From Acanthaster planci (lineage: Eukaryota; Echinodermata; Asteroidea; Valvatida; Acanthasteridae), in assembly GCF_001949145.1 (NCBI RefSeq), contig NW_019091362.1, positions 6,297,712-6,361,711 on the forward strand: a stretch of DNA of 64,000 nucleotides, read 5' to 3'. A program made the position numbers and the translations under genes. The notes beneath the pieces are model-generated. The model did not search any database. It was not told where the DNA came from and saw nothing but the letters and a program-made list of their open reading frames with translations. This document shows, one piece after another, positions 1 through 12,648 of the stretch (position 1 is the stretch's first letter; every line of letters starts with the position of its first letter).

Positions 1-706
1 TATTAATATAAGGTCCAATATAATCTGCAAACAGGAGGAATAGAGTTTCAACAATCAGTTGCCTTGAAAGTATGGTTTCAAGGTGAATGGCTTTGATGTT
101 CCAACATTACATGTAGTGTAAAGCACTGCAAGTGGTAGGATAATCAAATTCTATAGCCAAATTCCATGTGCTTCATTCACAAGTATAGGCCTATGCACTT
201 TCTCATCAGCAATGGACTAGCAGGTTGGGCCAACTGTCTGATTCTTGCCTCCATAATTATTTAGGGTTCAAAGACAACATTTGCAGGGACCAGTTTATAG
301 CCACTGCCCTTGTTTCACTTACGTGTACATGTATATTGAACAAATGACGACAATTCAAGGTGGTGTCGTTCATCCCAAAGAGGACACACTGCTTCCTTCT
401 CTCTCATCTCTCATTTATGCTGGAATCCACAGTGGGAAATACTTATGACTTATGTAAAGGTAGCCCCCCACCAACACACTGCCATGATGGCAAGTCAAGT
501 TGGTGTCATTCCCAAAGGAAAGACATTGCTAAGTAATAGACATGCCGTGTTTCATTCATTCTCGAACCCTAACATGGTGCACGGCAGAGTTTAGTACTTA
601 GTCTACCGTACATTAAGATATCCCCACCCCCCAGCTTTGGGGTACATGTACTTGGAAACTAATCCCAACAGTTTTAGGGGGTGGATCGGAGGGCTTATCA
701 ACTCAC

Positions 707-880
707 GTTCTCAAGAATATCTTCTGCTTCCACCACAATGGCACTTCTCTCTCGGTCACTCCAGTCAAAAATGAGGTCGTCTATCTTTCTGGAGCGTTGT
801 GGGATCACCTCGCCTCGGGTGCGAGACTGTCCTCTGGACTCACGGTCACTTTCATACGCCCGATCCATTTGTTGTTGAGT
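707..880 (-). CDS. Internal coding exon of an unidentified minus-strand gene
   Basis: On the minus strand this 174-nt exon (58 codons, phase 0 to 0) has a good acceptor with a pyrimidine-rich tract ending in TTGGACAG and a strong donor, AAC|GTGAGT. The peptide starts TQQQMDRAYESDRES and ends EAEDILEN. It is highly charged, with many Arg, Glu and Asp, and includes the segment KIDDLIFDWSDRE. It has no membrane segment or signal peptide, and the charge pattern would suit a helical or coiled region. I do not recognise the family. No companion exon could be assigned in 1-706 or 881-9000, so the rest of the gene may lie to the left of the window or have introns too long to trace. Confidence rests on the two splice sites, the open frame and the coding-like composition. 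Confidence 0.55.
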
Positions 881-2574
881 CTGTCCAAGCGACAGGAAAG
901 AAAGACTACCATGATAAATTTTTGTAACTTTTATTTCTTTCTTTTGCAGTGACAACATACATGTATCTTTTACGTTTGAAAAATGTCCCAAAAGAGAGTA
1001 ATTTGGGGGACAACAGATGCACCTAACTAGTTCTTCATATTAATTATGCAGTTGAATACAGCAACATGTACTTTACTTAGCACATGTAGAACTTTCCAGG
1101 TTCCAGTCAGCATTGCCAGTTTTGTAAATGATTTATTGAAACAATATTTATATTTTTAAATGAAAAATTATGCAATCAGACAAGGAACAAAATGTTACAG
1201 ATTACATGCAGGTTAATGATTCAAATACAAGCAAAAATTGGAGACAAAGAATGTGTACAGACAAATTCTACAAACCAAAGAGACGAAGATCTTTGACTTA
1301 ACTTCATGATGCCAGTGATACAGAAAAACATATCCCATGCACACAGCCAAAGTTCTCTTAATGATCCAAATCAGACTTGGGCCCCCTCTTATACGTGTAC
1401 ATGAATATGTAAGTACTGTAGCACAGCTGTTACGGTACCTATTATGAAAATAAATCATAAAAAAAATTTGTTTCCTCTGAACCACTTTCTCCCCCTTGTC
1501 TATTTTAACAACAAAATTGACATTAATGGTTTGGACAATAAACCTGTGAAATTGATGCACACATGGACATGCTGTGTTGTAATTAGAGATATCACATTGA
1601 CTTCTGAGCAAAATTTTTAAGCAGTCTTTTAAAATTTACATGTGTGAAGCAGGATATAATTATCTTTACACACTTTTGAGGTTTATTTTCCAGAGTGTTA
1701 AGAGTAACAATTATATTTTGGTGCATGGCTCCCAAACCACTCGTTGAAAGGAATTATGGAATGGATTTTAGGATCTTTGTGCACAACACTTCGTGTTAAT
1801 TTATTGCTTTGCACTTTTTTGCTCGGCCAAACTTGATAATCCTGCAGAAGCAAAATATGTGATGCATGTAACTGCACACTGTAGGGTTCAAGTTTAGGGT
1901 GTGTAACAGCCCAGAAGGCCTTTGTGAACATCATAACCAGTATTTTCCTGACCATGCATGTACCAGTAGCAAGGAGAGGTAGATCAAGTAGTTTGGTCAC
2001 AGATTTGAACAGGACCATGAGGCATCCAAAGGGAATGAAAGCACACAAAACAGTGCTACATCGGCCTTTGATTTGAACCTTTGCAGTCATGTTTGGTAGG
2101 TTGTGTTTATCCATTATGTGTGTTTACTCTACAGCCTAAAAGTAGATGAAAACATCTTGGCTCTAAGGATACGAGAAGCACAGTTTCCCCTTCTAAGTCA
2201 TTCAAGCTCCAATCACTGCCTACACATACCAAGCATTAGTACCATCCCATTTTGTCACATTTAGACCCGTCCGTTTTGTCACGTTTACATTGTAGACCTG
2301 TCATTCACTGACAGTAGATGCTAAGGCAAGGTAGGAGTTTTTTTTTTTTAGTTTGGGACCTTTTTGTTTTGGATGTGTACACCAAGAAATCTTTGCATCC
2401 CTGACATTTACTGATAGATTATATAGCCAGATTCAGCCAGTTCTCTTCAGGCAGTTTCAACAAAAATGGCATTGTACACAAGATAGACCGGGCATGGTGT
2501 AGCCATGTAGGCCAACATCACTTGGGATGTTCGTGCAAAACACAAGTTCACTGTGTACAATATATGTACTTAAA

Positions 2575-3188
2575 CCCTACTAAAAATGGCCAATTCAAAC
2601 CAATTAATTTTTGAATTGGATTTAATTGGAATGAATTGGGTCCAATTGGCAATCAATTGGTGCTCAATTGGTTTCAGTTGGTATGTTTTCTCTCCCATTT
2701 GTTTTCTCACATCAAGTGGAGATTTCAAATGGGACGCAGTTGGTTTCAATTGGATTTTTGTCTTGGCTGTTTATTTTGCCTAATCAATTGGAATTTCAAA
2801 TGGGAATCAAATGGTTCCAATTGGTATGCTTTCTCTGTTTTCCTCGATCAATTAGAAATTTCAAATGGGACGTGACAGGTTCCAATTGGTTTGCTTTCAG
2901 CTTGTTTCCCCCACCAAATGGATTTTTCAAATGGGACTCAATCGGTTTGAATTGGTTTTGAAAATGGTTTCAATTGGTTTGAAATGGCCCAACTGAGAAA
3001 AGGTCCGAACTTACTATTCAAACCAATTGAACCCAATTGGATTCCAATTGATTCCAAGCAAAAGCAATTGGGTTTGGAATTGGTTATTGAATTGGTAAGT
3101 GAATTGGATCCAGTTGGTATGTGAATTGGATCCAATGGGTAAGTGAATTGGTCTCAATAGGTAAATGAATTGGACATTTTCAGTAGGG
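2575..3188. mobile_element. Foldback or MITE-like element with 22-bp inverted ends and internal tandem repeats
   Basis: The ends are inverted copies of one another: 2575-2596 (CCCTACTAAAAATGGCC...) and the reverse complement of 3167-3188 (CCCTACTGAAAATGTCC...) match at 20 of 22 positions. The interior is saturated with CAATTGG and AATTGGT in both orientations. It includes a degenerate tandem array of about 65-71 bp units, each carrying TTTCAAATGGGA (near 2723, 2794, 2859 and 2925). No clear target-site duplication is seen and no transposase is encoded, so this is a non-autonomous element. The superfamily is not determined. Confidence 0.7.
2690..2960 (+). repeat. Degenerate tandem repeat, about 66-71 bp unit, four copies
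   Basis: TTTCAAATGGGA recurs four times at intervals of about 71, 65 and 66 bp, each time with CAATTGG a fixed distance away and a pyrimidine-rich filler between. It lies inside the foldback element. The open frames across it come from the repeat and do not represent a gene. Confidence 0.6.
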
Positions 3189-5928
3189 AAGTAACACAAA
3201 ATGTGAAGTGCCCAGAAATATACATAGTTATTGCATATACCATACTTTTTGCATTGGGTTTGGATGTGAGGGTAAGTGCCAAATTAGCCTCAACTCAGGC
3301 AGAATGGAAGATAAGCTTTAGTCGCAGCACGTACCACTATTTATCACAGAACTTGGACAAAAATCCAATAGTTTTGCTATATGAGACAAGCCATCCCTTT
3401 TTGTCAAATTTGATACAGCATTATTTAAGTGGCCGTTACTGGTACACTTATTTTATTGACAATCATACATGTACATGTTCCTAGCATAAATGTGAGAGCC
3501 AGGAACCTAAATGACTAGTTTGCTGTTCCTACGGTTCAAAAGGGAATGGTCTCAATCAGGAGACAGCTAACCATGTAAGCACAGAGTAGACAGTCACATT
3601 CAAAGATACCTCAGAATGACTGGGGTATCAGACCTTTTCTGTTCTACATCCTATCTTCCATCTTTCAATGAGGCTATTTATAGGGAGATTCAAAACCAGT
3701 TAAGTGAAACAGCCAACTGACAAGTGAATTACATGTACCTACTTCTGTCAGTGGTCTTGCTCAGGAGTGTGAAATGGCTCAACACACCGAGTCCTTTTTC
3801 GTTTCTTCCTCCCCCCCTCCCCTCCCCTTTTTTCACAGATTCACCTGAAACTGAACTCTGACTGACCACGGGCGACTGCATTCCTTTCTTCAAAAGGGGT
3901 AAAAATCTGAAGTGTGTCAGGCCTCACCTCGGAGGGGTGAAAAGTGCACTCTTTTTTTTTGGCACGGTTGAACAGGGAGGTGAACTTCCCACACAAAAAG
4001 CACCTCCTTCATGCGTCCTTGAACAACCATGACACCCAGACAAGCCAGGGCCATATATCCGCTTCCATCCATCAAACTCAGTATTGCTTGACAGCAGACA
4101 TTCAATATGCAAGGCGTATTTTTGAAAAAAAAGGGCTTTTAATCTATCCGTTAAGATGATATTCGGTTTTTGGGGAGATTGGAAAGGTCGCAAGCATGCA
4201 TACATGTACATGTATTTCTCTGACATAAAGTACTGGACACAAAAACCTGTCAGACAAACACCTGTTTTGCTATTTCAGCTGAGACCAATCCATTATATGT
4301 TTGCGCTCCTCAAACAGCTTAAGCTTAACACACTGCTTTCTTTCCACAGTTCTTTTTGGGCTGAAACAGAATGATGGACTGTTGTCATCTTTGTATATTT
4401 CCTTGCTTCTAGAATTCATTTTAAACAAATAACTTTCTTGGACTAGCATAACTTACAAGACTAGGCTAACAGATTGGGACATCTGACGGTTACTCAGATT
4501 CTACAAAGGTTGAAATGTGACTGGCATAAGGGAGAATTTACTTCCCTACAACGGCTTCCAAAAATACATCCATTTTTTTATCTCCTAGAAACATCCAACC
4601 ATCACCCTCATCTCAAAATCTAACATGACGCTAAGAAATAAAAACTAAAGTAAACCCCAGCCTACATGTTGCATTCCTCAATATATAGGGCCTACTGGTA
4701 AATGTCTCTGTCGCTACTGGTAACACCAAAAAAGCTGACTTTAAAGCTTAATTAGAGACTTCATGCAGACAGCCCCTTACTGACATATTCAGAGTCAAAC
4801 ATGAATTATACATGTAGATGATGAGGCTTAACCCCTCCATCTGGTGACACAGAAACGGGATTATTGGCCAACATAGCATCACCATGGATAATACCTGTGA
4901 CTTTATCGCAGCTTATTTTTGCCTCTGTCACGGAATTCGAAAATACCTGGGGGGATAAATCAAGCCAGACAGCATTCAGCTTGAGTTACCTGAATTGGCT
5001 GACTCAAGAGCTTGACAATACTGACAAGAATACAAAAGAAATGAAGTGGGTCACTGAGATGAACCCGAACTACTTTGTCCTTAGGCCCAACCAACGAAGA
5101 AAAAAAAAATGAAGAACGAAAGAAAAGAAAACATATCTTGGGCCTATGCCCTGTAATGGTTTGAATGGCATGTACAGGTACTGTAGTCAGACTAGTAAAT
5201 TTTTTCAGAAATTTAAAGGGCCAACCCTAAGATTGTCTTGTTGAAGTTTTTGAAATCTTGAAATGACAGGCAATCTGTGAGTCTACATGATAAAACTGCC
5301 AGATATTTCTTTGCATGCTTGTGTTGCCTTATAATTCATTGTAAATTAATGTAATATTTGTACTTTTTTATTTGAAGCCAAAGGAATAATTATAACACAA
5401 ATATGATTTTCCTTCTTGTATCATACTACATGTGACTTTTGTCAGGAATGGATATCGTTTCTTTTTCTCTTTTGATTTGATTTTGTTTTGTATTTATGGG
5501 ATCAATCTTTTTGTCCAATAGGATTCAGTGCTCTAGCGTTTGTGTTATAGGATGCCTGATTGGGTGTAATTATCAGATAAGATTTTGGAGAGCTACTCAA
5601 GTGTAATTTACTACTTACAGGTAGCAAACCTGCAGGGGCATGCATTTATATCGTTATTTGGCTTTCATTCTGGTTTATAATTTATAAATCTACTCATGCT
5701 TTGCTTTCCTGTTAATTGTGTCTAAATGTAATTTTTTTCCTTTTGTTTCCGTTTTGTAAATTGTTTCCTGACCTGCAGTACTAGTTGCATGAGTATGGGT
5801 GAGTCTACTTGCTCTCCCCCCTCGGTAAAATGTAAATAGCAAAAAAGTGGGAAGAAAGACAAGAAAAGGGGAATTACATGTAGATCAAAAATGAAGCAAG
5901 GAAATGAAAATAACACATTTAATTGCTT

Positions 5929-6091
5929 GTAATAAGGGCGTCTCACAATAGCGCGCCTTCAAGAGTTTGCAACGCGTGGGCCAATCACAATGTGCAAAAT
6001 CTGTCAAAAGGGTCGACAAATTTCACGCGTTGTGATTGGCCCATGCATTTCAAACTCTTGGAGGCGCACTATTGCGAATCGCCCGTATTAC
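5929..6091. mobile_element. Hairpin MITE, copy 1 of a two-copy family
   Basis: The 163-bp element is almost entirely two inverted arms of about 64 bp, beginning GTAATAAGGGCG and ending CGCCCGTATTAC, roughly 84% matched. Both arms carry CAAGAGTTTG and GGCCAATCACAA. Copy 2 lies at 39576-39755. The ends read GTAA/TTAC here against TTAA/TTAA in copy 2, suggesting a TTAA target with later changes. Confidence 0.8.
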
Positions 6092-6420
6092 ACAGGTACC
6101 TTGAAACTGACCTCTTCCTACCATTCAGGATTTGCTGGTTTGTTGCTGTTCAGTGCTTTGCTCTTCCCCTCCCATGTCCGGCACATCCTGAGCCAAATTG
6201 TCCAGGGGGGAAGGGAGGAGGAAGGCAAACTTGTTGTTAGGAATCAAACAATTTATTAATTTCTGGGGTGTAACTTTCCACGGCCCTGGCGAGGGGGCGC
6301 GGCTTCATGTGGGAGCTTTTGAAGCTTTTGTAAGGAAGGGAAATGAAATGCCTTTCTCTCATTCTTTTCAAAGACAAAAATATGGACTCCTTTTGTGGAG
6401 GGGCATGGCCCCTATTCATC

Positions 6421-6487
6421 CCCCCCCTGAGTCACCCTTGTCCCCCTGCCCCCCCCCCCCTTCCCATCTCACCCCCCCCCCCCCCCG
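6421..6487 (+). repeat. Poly-C-rich tract
   Basis: Runs of 8 to 15 C interrupted by GAGTCACCCTTGTC and CATCTCA. This is simple sequence that could form G-quadruplex structure on the opposite strand. No gene is attached to it. Confidence 0.8.
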
Positions 6488-9400
6488 GAAAAAGAATCCT
6501 GCAGACATCCATCCCTTTACCAGTAGCTTCTCCTGATAAGGATGCTGAATGGAATTACATGTACATGTAAAGTGGACTGGTACATGTATGTGCACATGTA
6601 CATGTAATACACGAACCTGGTAGTCTCCTTGGATGTAAAACAGGAGACCCTCAAAAGGCCTACCTAGCTAGGCTGACTCTAGACGTATTCAAGGAGATGC
6701 TAGTCCTGCAGGGCTCAAGTGCTTGTCTGAACTTGAACGTGCATGATGAGCACTTTGGCAATTGGGGAAGAATATAACACACACGCACCACAACCACCTG
6801 CATGCAAACTGGATGGCCTGACATTGATGGCTTCTAATTCTTTGCGCCAGATTTGTCTTTACCATGCATGCTTGGTGTCGTTCAAGAACCATCAAGATGT
6901 AAGCACCAAAGTTGAAGATTACTGTGACTGGGATCAGTTTGAAAATCCAACCCAATAAGACAAAGTGAAGGATGCACAGATAATTTGCAAGAAAAGAGGA
7001 GAATATTTGATAAATTTAGAGGCCCCAAACTCTAAAAAGAGACTGGAGCTGTGAAGGACGGCCACAACTGACCTTTGCACCCAAGTACAGTCAAAACCTT
7101 ACCTTAGCAACCAGCGCACTTTCTTGTCTTTGTGGAGGGGACAAATCTCACACCTTTGCAGGCTTCGCTTGCTAAGTTCCTGATGAGAGAAAACTTGCAG
7201 CCCAACCAGCTCTGCAAGCTAGTTCCCGGCCTTTTTTTTCCCCCGAAAGCCTACACCTTAGTATGAGTGGCAGCTTCCTATTGGTGGAGAGTGAGATAAA
7301 AGCCCTGAATCAGTGAACCAGTCACACAATCGACTTCCGTCTGGTTTTGAGAGGAGTCGGGCACCTGGATACATTTACTGAAAAGTCTGACAGGCGTAAC
7401 CAATTTTTAACAGACAATCTGAATTTGTTACTGCACCTTTACAATACTTTGCCATAGATGTGCAGAAGTTCAGGGCCACCAGTGACTAAACTGAAATCCT
7501 TGAATTATGGGGTTCTTGTGGATAAAATTATATCTCATGACTGAAGGACTATGCAGGGCTAAAGGGGTAATTTGGAGGGTTGGCCATAGGATATGTAAGG
7601 TACAAACATGAGATTTGTTTAATATTCAATTCCAGATGTACCAGCTGCAACAAGTATCTATTGTGTGCAATGTGCCCAGGGAAACGAGCTTACAGTGAAC
7701 CATGCGACGGTGACTAAAAGCCATTTCGGAGTTTCATAGACGGACCGGAGCAACTTAGAAAAAGTTATTTTTCCACAATCTGACAATACAATGGCAGCAG
7801 AATGTAAACTGCCCCTTTCCTTCTGAATATCCCTGTGCAGGTGAAAATCACTCTCCCATAAATTTGGTCAAAGTAAATTGGACTGAAGTAAGGCAAACTT
7901 CAGTAAACTAACTTCGGGGAAAAAAAGTCCCATTGCAAGTAAATTGTGACTCGTGATCACGTAAAAATCTGTGAAGAAATTCTGCTGTATGGTGACACAT
8001 ACATGTACCATGCCATTGCAGTTACCAACTCTAGCAAGCGTACATGTTTACATGTAAATCAAATGATCCAAATGGAAAAGATGCTTTCAGTGCATTAATG
8101 GTACACACAATTCTGAGCTCTACATTGCCGGTCTGGGATCTGTACGCTGTGCACAGTAGTGTACTGGAGAGGTCACACAGTTGGTTGAGCAGAAGTTTGC
8201 CTCTGGGTAGGCTGACCTGCAAAAGTCAGAAAAGCATCAACCTGATGCAATCTCAAGCCAACACCAGAAAGGCCTCTTTTATGAGGAAAAGTGCAGCACT
8301 ACCAGTGTACAGGAAAAAAAAATAGTATGGTAATTAATCACCATAAGGTCACACTTTTAAAACCAGGCAGGATGAGATACTGGCAAGTCTCAAAGTTATC
8401 GCTGTTCATTTTAACAGTGGCCGGCTTTCAAAACTCTTGGCCCAAAAAAAAAAAATCATGCATGACTGAATTAAAGCCAATATTTTTGGTTTTTTCTATG
8501 CCTTATTTAAATCAACACAAGTTGTCTTCATTCAAACTCAATCAGGCTGTATCAAATCACAGAATAAGTAGGATTTAGTCTTGCAGATTTTGCCAAAGTC
8601 CAAGTATGTGTAGCCTGAGGACATGTTCAGTTTGAACAAAGGACACTTCTTCAACCTGTAACTCTGTTTTGGCAAATTTTTAACAGCCTTCCACCAACTT
8701 GACTACAGTCTGTCCAAATAATTACAAAATATGCTCATTGAAAGTACATGTACATCGTATAAATTTATGATTAAGCAGAGTAAAAAAATCAAGTTTATCA
8801 TTCTCAAATGTTACATGTCGGCCTACTTGCATAAAGTGTAAGAGGACCGAATAGTTGTCCGTCTGATAATTTTTCCAGGTTCTTTCTATGATCTTGTAAA
8901 GTCTTTGCATGTGTCAGTAAAACAACAAAAATTAAATAAAAACTAAAGAAGTAAGAAATGTAAGGGCCAGTCATTGTCAACTGTATATAAAACCATGTCA
9001 AAGAGAAATTTCAATGTACATTGTACCGGTATACCGGGTACATCCATTAAATGGGTGTTACACATTGATTGGCCCCACTTGTTTATTGTTCTTGTGCTCG
9101 AGCACTCTGTGGTCCGTCAGGCATTTTGCAAGATAAGCAAGCCAGCTCTGAAATTTTGGTTCTTAAAAACTACCATTTTTTTCCTCACATTAATTAACGC
9201 AAATCCTGAAACAAGTCATTGGAATAAGGGCCAACGTAGACTACAAATACACAGATCTATTCAGTCGGTACAGTTGTAACAATTGCAAATGGTGGCTGTC
9301 ATCATCAAATGGAAACAATGTGATGGGTTTCAGAACCTTTGATCCATGCATAATTGGCCCTCATTCTGTGGTTGGGGTTTGTCAGTCAATCTGCATCATA

Positions 9401-9954
9401 CTGCGTTATCAGTCAGTTGTGGACATTTAGAATATTTCCCAGACATACCTTTACCCTTTCACGAAACAATCTTCCACAACTGTGAATTCCAAAGAAAAAG
9501 CAACTGGCTGATGGCGAAATTGTTGAAGAGATGACTGATCGTGTGGATAGACCAACCACAGTGACCATATAACAAAGTTATGTTATGCCATGAATTGGTC
9601 CTGTTCGGGCTGTCTTTATTCATTATGTGTTCATTATGAAGTCTGCCATAGAGCTACATTGTGCAGCAACAACTTACAAATCTCATTTACAAATAGCTGG
9701 CCAACACCATGTCCAAGTAGGATAATGTTAATTCCCAAATGGAGAAGTGGCGTTATGCAGTGAGAGAAAATGTTGGTTTCACAGTTAAGACGATGTGCTA
9801 CACGTCAAAACAATCACTGTGCATGCTCAGTCGCTGTGTCAATAAAATAGCAATTTAAGCATGCACATCTGGGACTGGTCGGTAAATCCCTGTATGTACT
9901 GTCCATTCAGAGTCCTCTGAGAGCTAAAAGTAATTCAACTTATTATTTTGATTA

Positions 9955-11595
9955 TCAGCAAGTTCAAGCAGCAACTCGTGCTATGAAAAACAACTGGTGG
10001 TTGAGAAAGGCTGATGAGCTGCAAAGCTTCGCAGACACCAACAACACCAAGGCCTCCTATGACTGCCTTTAGATGACCGATGGGCCATTGCAGATAGGTA
10101 CAACTCTTGTACTGGGCGCAGACGGTGAACATTTGTCACCTGACGACATTCTGCTTCGGTGGAAAGAACACTTCCAAACACTACTTAATTAATCAGCCAT
10201 CTTGTGCTGATGAGGCAGCAATTGACAGAATAAAAGCCCACCCTATGCGCAATGAGCTTGATGTCCCACCGTCCTTAGAGGAACTTGTCAAGGCAGCCAA
10301 GAGTGCTGGAAAAGCCCCTGGTGCAGATGGAATCCCCGCTGAGATATTCAAGAAGGGTGGACCTGTGCTCCAGGCTGCTTTGCTTGACCTCTATACTGCC
10401 TGTTGGGAAATGGGTGAGCTGCCATAGGCTTTCAAAGATGCTACAATTGTCAATATTTTTAAACGTAAAGGTGACCGACCCATTTGCAGAAACCATCGGG
10501 GTATCTCACTGTTATCTGTTGCCGGTAAAATCCTGGCTAAAATCGTCCTATCGTGCCTTCATATCATATCTGAAAAAGTGCTCCCAGAAAGTCAGTGCGG
10601 CTTCCGCAGCAATCGGAGCACTGTGGATATGATATTTGCCATCCGTCAGCTCCAGCAGAAGACGCTTGAGCAAAACATGCCACTCTGTGCCATCTTTGAG
10701 GATTTCACGAAGGCATTCAACACGGTGGGGAGAGACACACTCTGGTGCATCCTTGAGAAGTACGGCTGCCCCCCAAAGCTGCTCGCAATCATTAAGGCCT
10801 TTCATACAAAGATGAGGGCTAGTGTCTCAGTGGCTGGTGCAAGATCCGAGTCCTTTCACGTGATGCATGGAGTCAAGCAAGGCTGTGTGCTTGCACCCAC
10901 CCTTTTTGCTCTCTTCTTTACTGCTGTGATTGAAGACGTGCCATCTGACCTCACCACTGGCGTGTACATCCGTACCCGGTCGGACGGTGGCCTTTTTAAT
11001 CTTTCCCGTCTGCGCTCTCATCGTGAGACTCTGGTGTGTTGTTTCCGCGATCTTCTTTATGCCGACGACACAGCACTGGTGGCTCACTCACTCATGATCC
11101 ACTTTGCACAATCAGCAACAGCTTTTGGACTCTCCATTAACATCAAGAAGACAGAGGTACTGTACCAACCTGCACCTGATTGACCCCCCGTGAAACCTGT
11201 CATTTTGTTGGACGGGAACCCACTGAACACGGTACAATCGTTCAAGTACCTTGCAATTGGCTCCACCATAACTGTGGGAAACACCCTAGATGCTGAGCTT
11301 GATGACAGGATAAAAGCTGCCGCTGCCTCGTTTTCACGTCTGAAAGACCGGCTTTGGAGTCAGCGTGGCATTCAACTCAGCACAAAATGTCGGGTATCCA
11401 GGGTTGTGGTATTGAGTGCATTGCTTTACTCGGCCGAAACCTACACACTCTACAGAAAGCACATAAACAGGCTCTCCGCCGTCCAACTAAGGCAGCATGC
11501 ATCGCCATGCTCGCTGTTTTCAGCGGTGCGGTACATACCATTCTGGGAGAAACCTGAATGTCCACACTGCCCCATAGGCCACAAAAAAATAAAGG
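9955..11595 (+). mobile_element. 5'-truncated APE-type non-LTR retrotransposon, copy 1
   Basis: The element starts inside the linker between endonuclease and reverse transcriptase (near 9960), so the endonuclease is absent, as expected of 5' truncation during target-primed reverse transcription. The remainder encodes a reverse transcriptase and then degenerates after about 11500, where CPHCP (a remnant of a C-terminal zinc finger) appears to follow an internal deletion, and ends near the A-rich ACAAAAAAATAAAG. Compared with the antisense copy in the SLC4 intron it is better preserved in the catalytic core. The clade is RTE-like or a related APE-bearing lineage; I cannot fix it without a tree. 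Confidence 0.85.
10194..11500 (+). pseudogene. Reverse transcriptase of retrotransposon copy 1, broken by two stops
   Basis: In one frame the protein runs from GKAPGADGIPAE (RT finger region) through SQCGFRSNRST, DFTKAFNTV (palm motif A), [13 protein letters not shown] (motif B) and LLYADDTALVAHS (motif C, YADD at 11058-11069), then the INIKKTEVLYQP region, and on to SALLYSAETYT in the thumb. The catalytic YADD is intact. Two in-frame stops interrupt it, TAG at 10425-10427 and TGA at 11181-11183, and a frame shift near 10190 separates it from the upstream linker (RWKEHFQTLLN). The frame is lost after about 11500. Few breaks in about 430 codons point to a moderately young, inactive copy. Confidence 0.88.
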
Positions 11596-12648
11596 ATTGG
11601 ATGGTACTTACCGCATGTGTATATGCTGTGTGTGTGAGATATTTCTACATGTAGATCAACAACAGTTTAGGATCACTTGATTAATAAGAACTAATCCAAT
11701 GTAACCAAGCCTAAATTTTGAGCGCTATTTGCAACAGTTTTAATATACAGGTATATCTATTATATCACAATATTCAGAATAGAAAGTTTGGATAATGCCT
11801 GAATATCAACCACAATGCAGACCGGTGAAATCTCATATTGTAAAGTTCTAAGTTGTTGGAATGAAGTGCACAAAGGCAAAACTCAGGTTTTCTCTGTTTT
11901 GTAGTCAAACCCAGTTTTCTTCATTATGTTTGTTTTTCATCAGAAAACAATATCAAATATCAGAATTACCCAGTGAAATATTCTGGCATCAAAGCACAGG
12001 CATTGCAAGGTTTATTTTTAGGTGGGGAACACTTTTCTCCAGGAGGCAATTTTGTTATTGAGGCAAGGTTGTTTTCGAGCGTACGTGTATTGGTGATTTT
12101 CATTCCCTTTCAATTTTTCATCTCTGCTCTTTTTCATTTCCTTTACTTTTTACTCCTCTTTTTATTTTTTGTCTACCAAAGACTTTTGCCTTTGAGAAAG
12201 ATTCTGCTAGGATTGAAACGTCAGGCCATATTTTGTGATTTGTATTTTAGGTCAAGATAGTTGGCAAGCAGTTTGCAGCAGTTTTGTATTACATATCTAA
12301 GAAATATTTGGTGTTGAGAAAAAAGGGGAGGGATTAGCGGCGACGGAATAATGCCACTAGGTAACAGAAATTCTGACCATGAACAGGTGTACAGTTTGAA
12401 AAGTGATTGGGCACTGTCACATAGAGTTGCTACTGGATAATTTTGTATAATAATAGTTTCCTTCAAGATCAGGGTCTGAAATGTTTCTAGATTTTTCAAG
12501 TCTGTGTAAATTATTACAAAACCCTTTGTAAACGTAACAAAAAACATGTGTTCATTGTTCTGTTCATGCAGAAAAATTATGCGGCAAGCAGTACAGTAAA
12601 CTGGTGCCATTATTTTGCACGGACTGACACATACTGGACGGTATAGGT

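Larger units (their letters stand above)
881..9954. other. Gene-poor stretch without a recognised gene
   Basis: Apart from the foldback element (2575-3188) and the hairpin MITE (5929-6091) listed separately, I see no exon with convincing splice sites and coding bias on either strand. The stretch holds several ACATGTACATGT-type words (3467-3478, 4201-4214, 6556-6569, 6594-6606) and a poly-C tract at 6421-6487. Short open frames here are low-complexity or lack splice signals. Confidence 0.5.

Noticed and set aside
1213-2114. Minus-strand open frames of 132 and 138 codons
   Set aside because: No splice signals, no recognisable domain and a composition typical of AT-rich non-coding sequence.
2586-3199. 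Several overlapping open frames on both strands
   Set aside because: They all fall inside the tandem/foldback repeat and encode low-complexity Asn/Trp/Phe-rich peptides set by the CAATTGG repeat.
3917-4226. Minus-strand frame ending near a GTGAGG donor
   Set aside because: The donor is acceptable, but the peptide shows no family, there is no matching acceptor and a second frame is equally open.
4864-5112. 82-codon plus-strand frame
   Set aside because: Starts with a non-ATG codon, ends in an A-rich run, and has no splice or homology support.
10194-11595. Possible CRISPR-associated or group II intron reverse transcriptase
   Set aside because: The motif order, the lack of a maturase domain and the similarity to the 4-kb APE-bearing copy place it with non-LTR retrotransposons.
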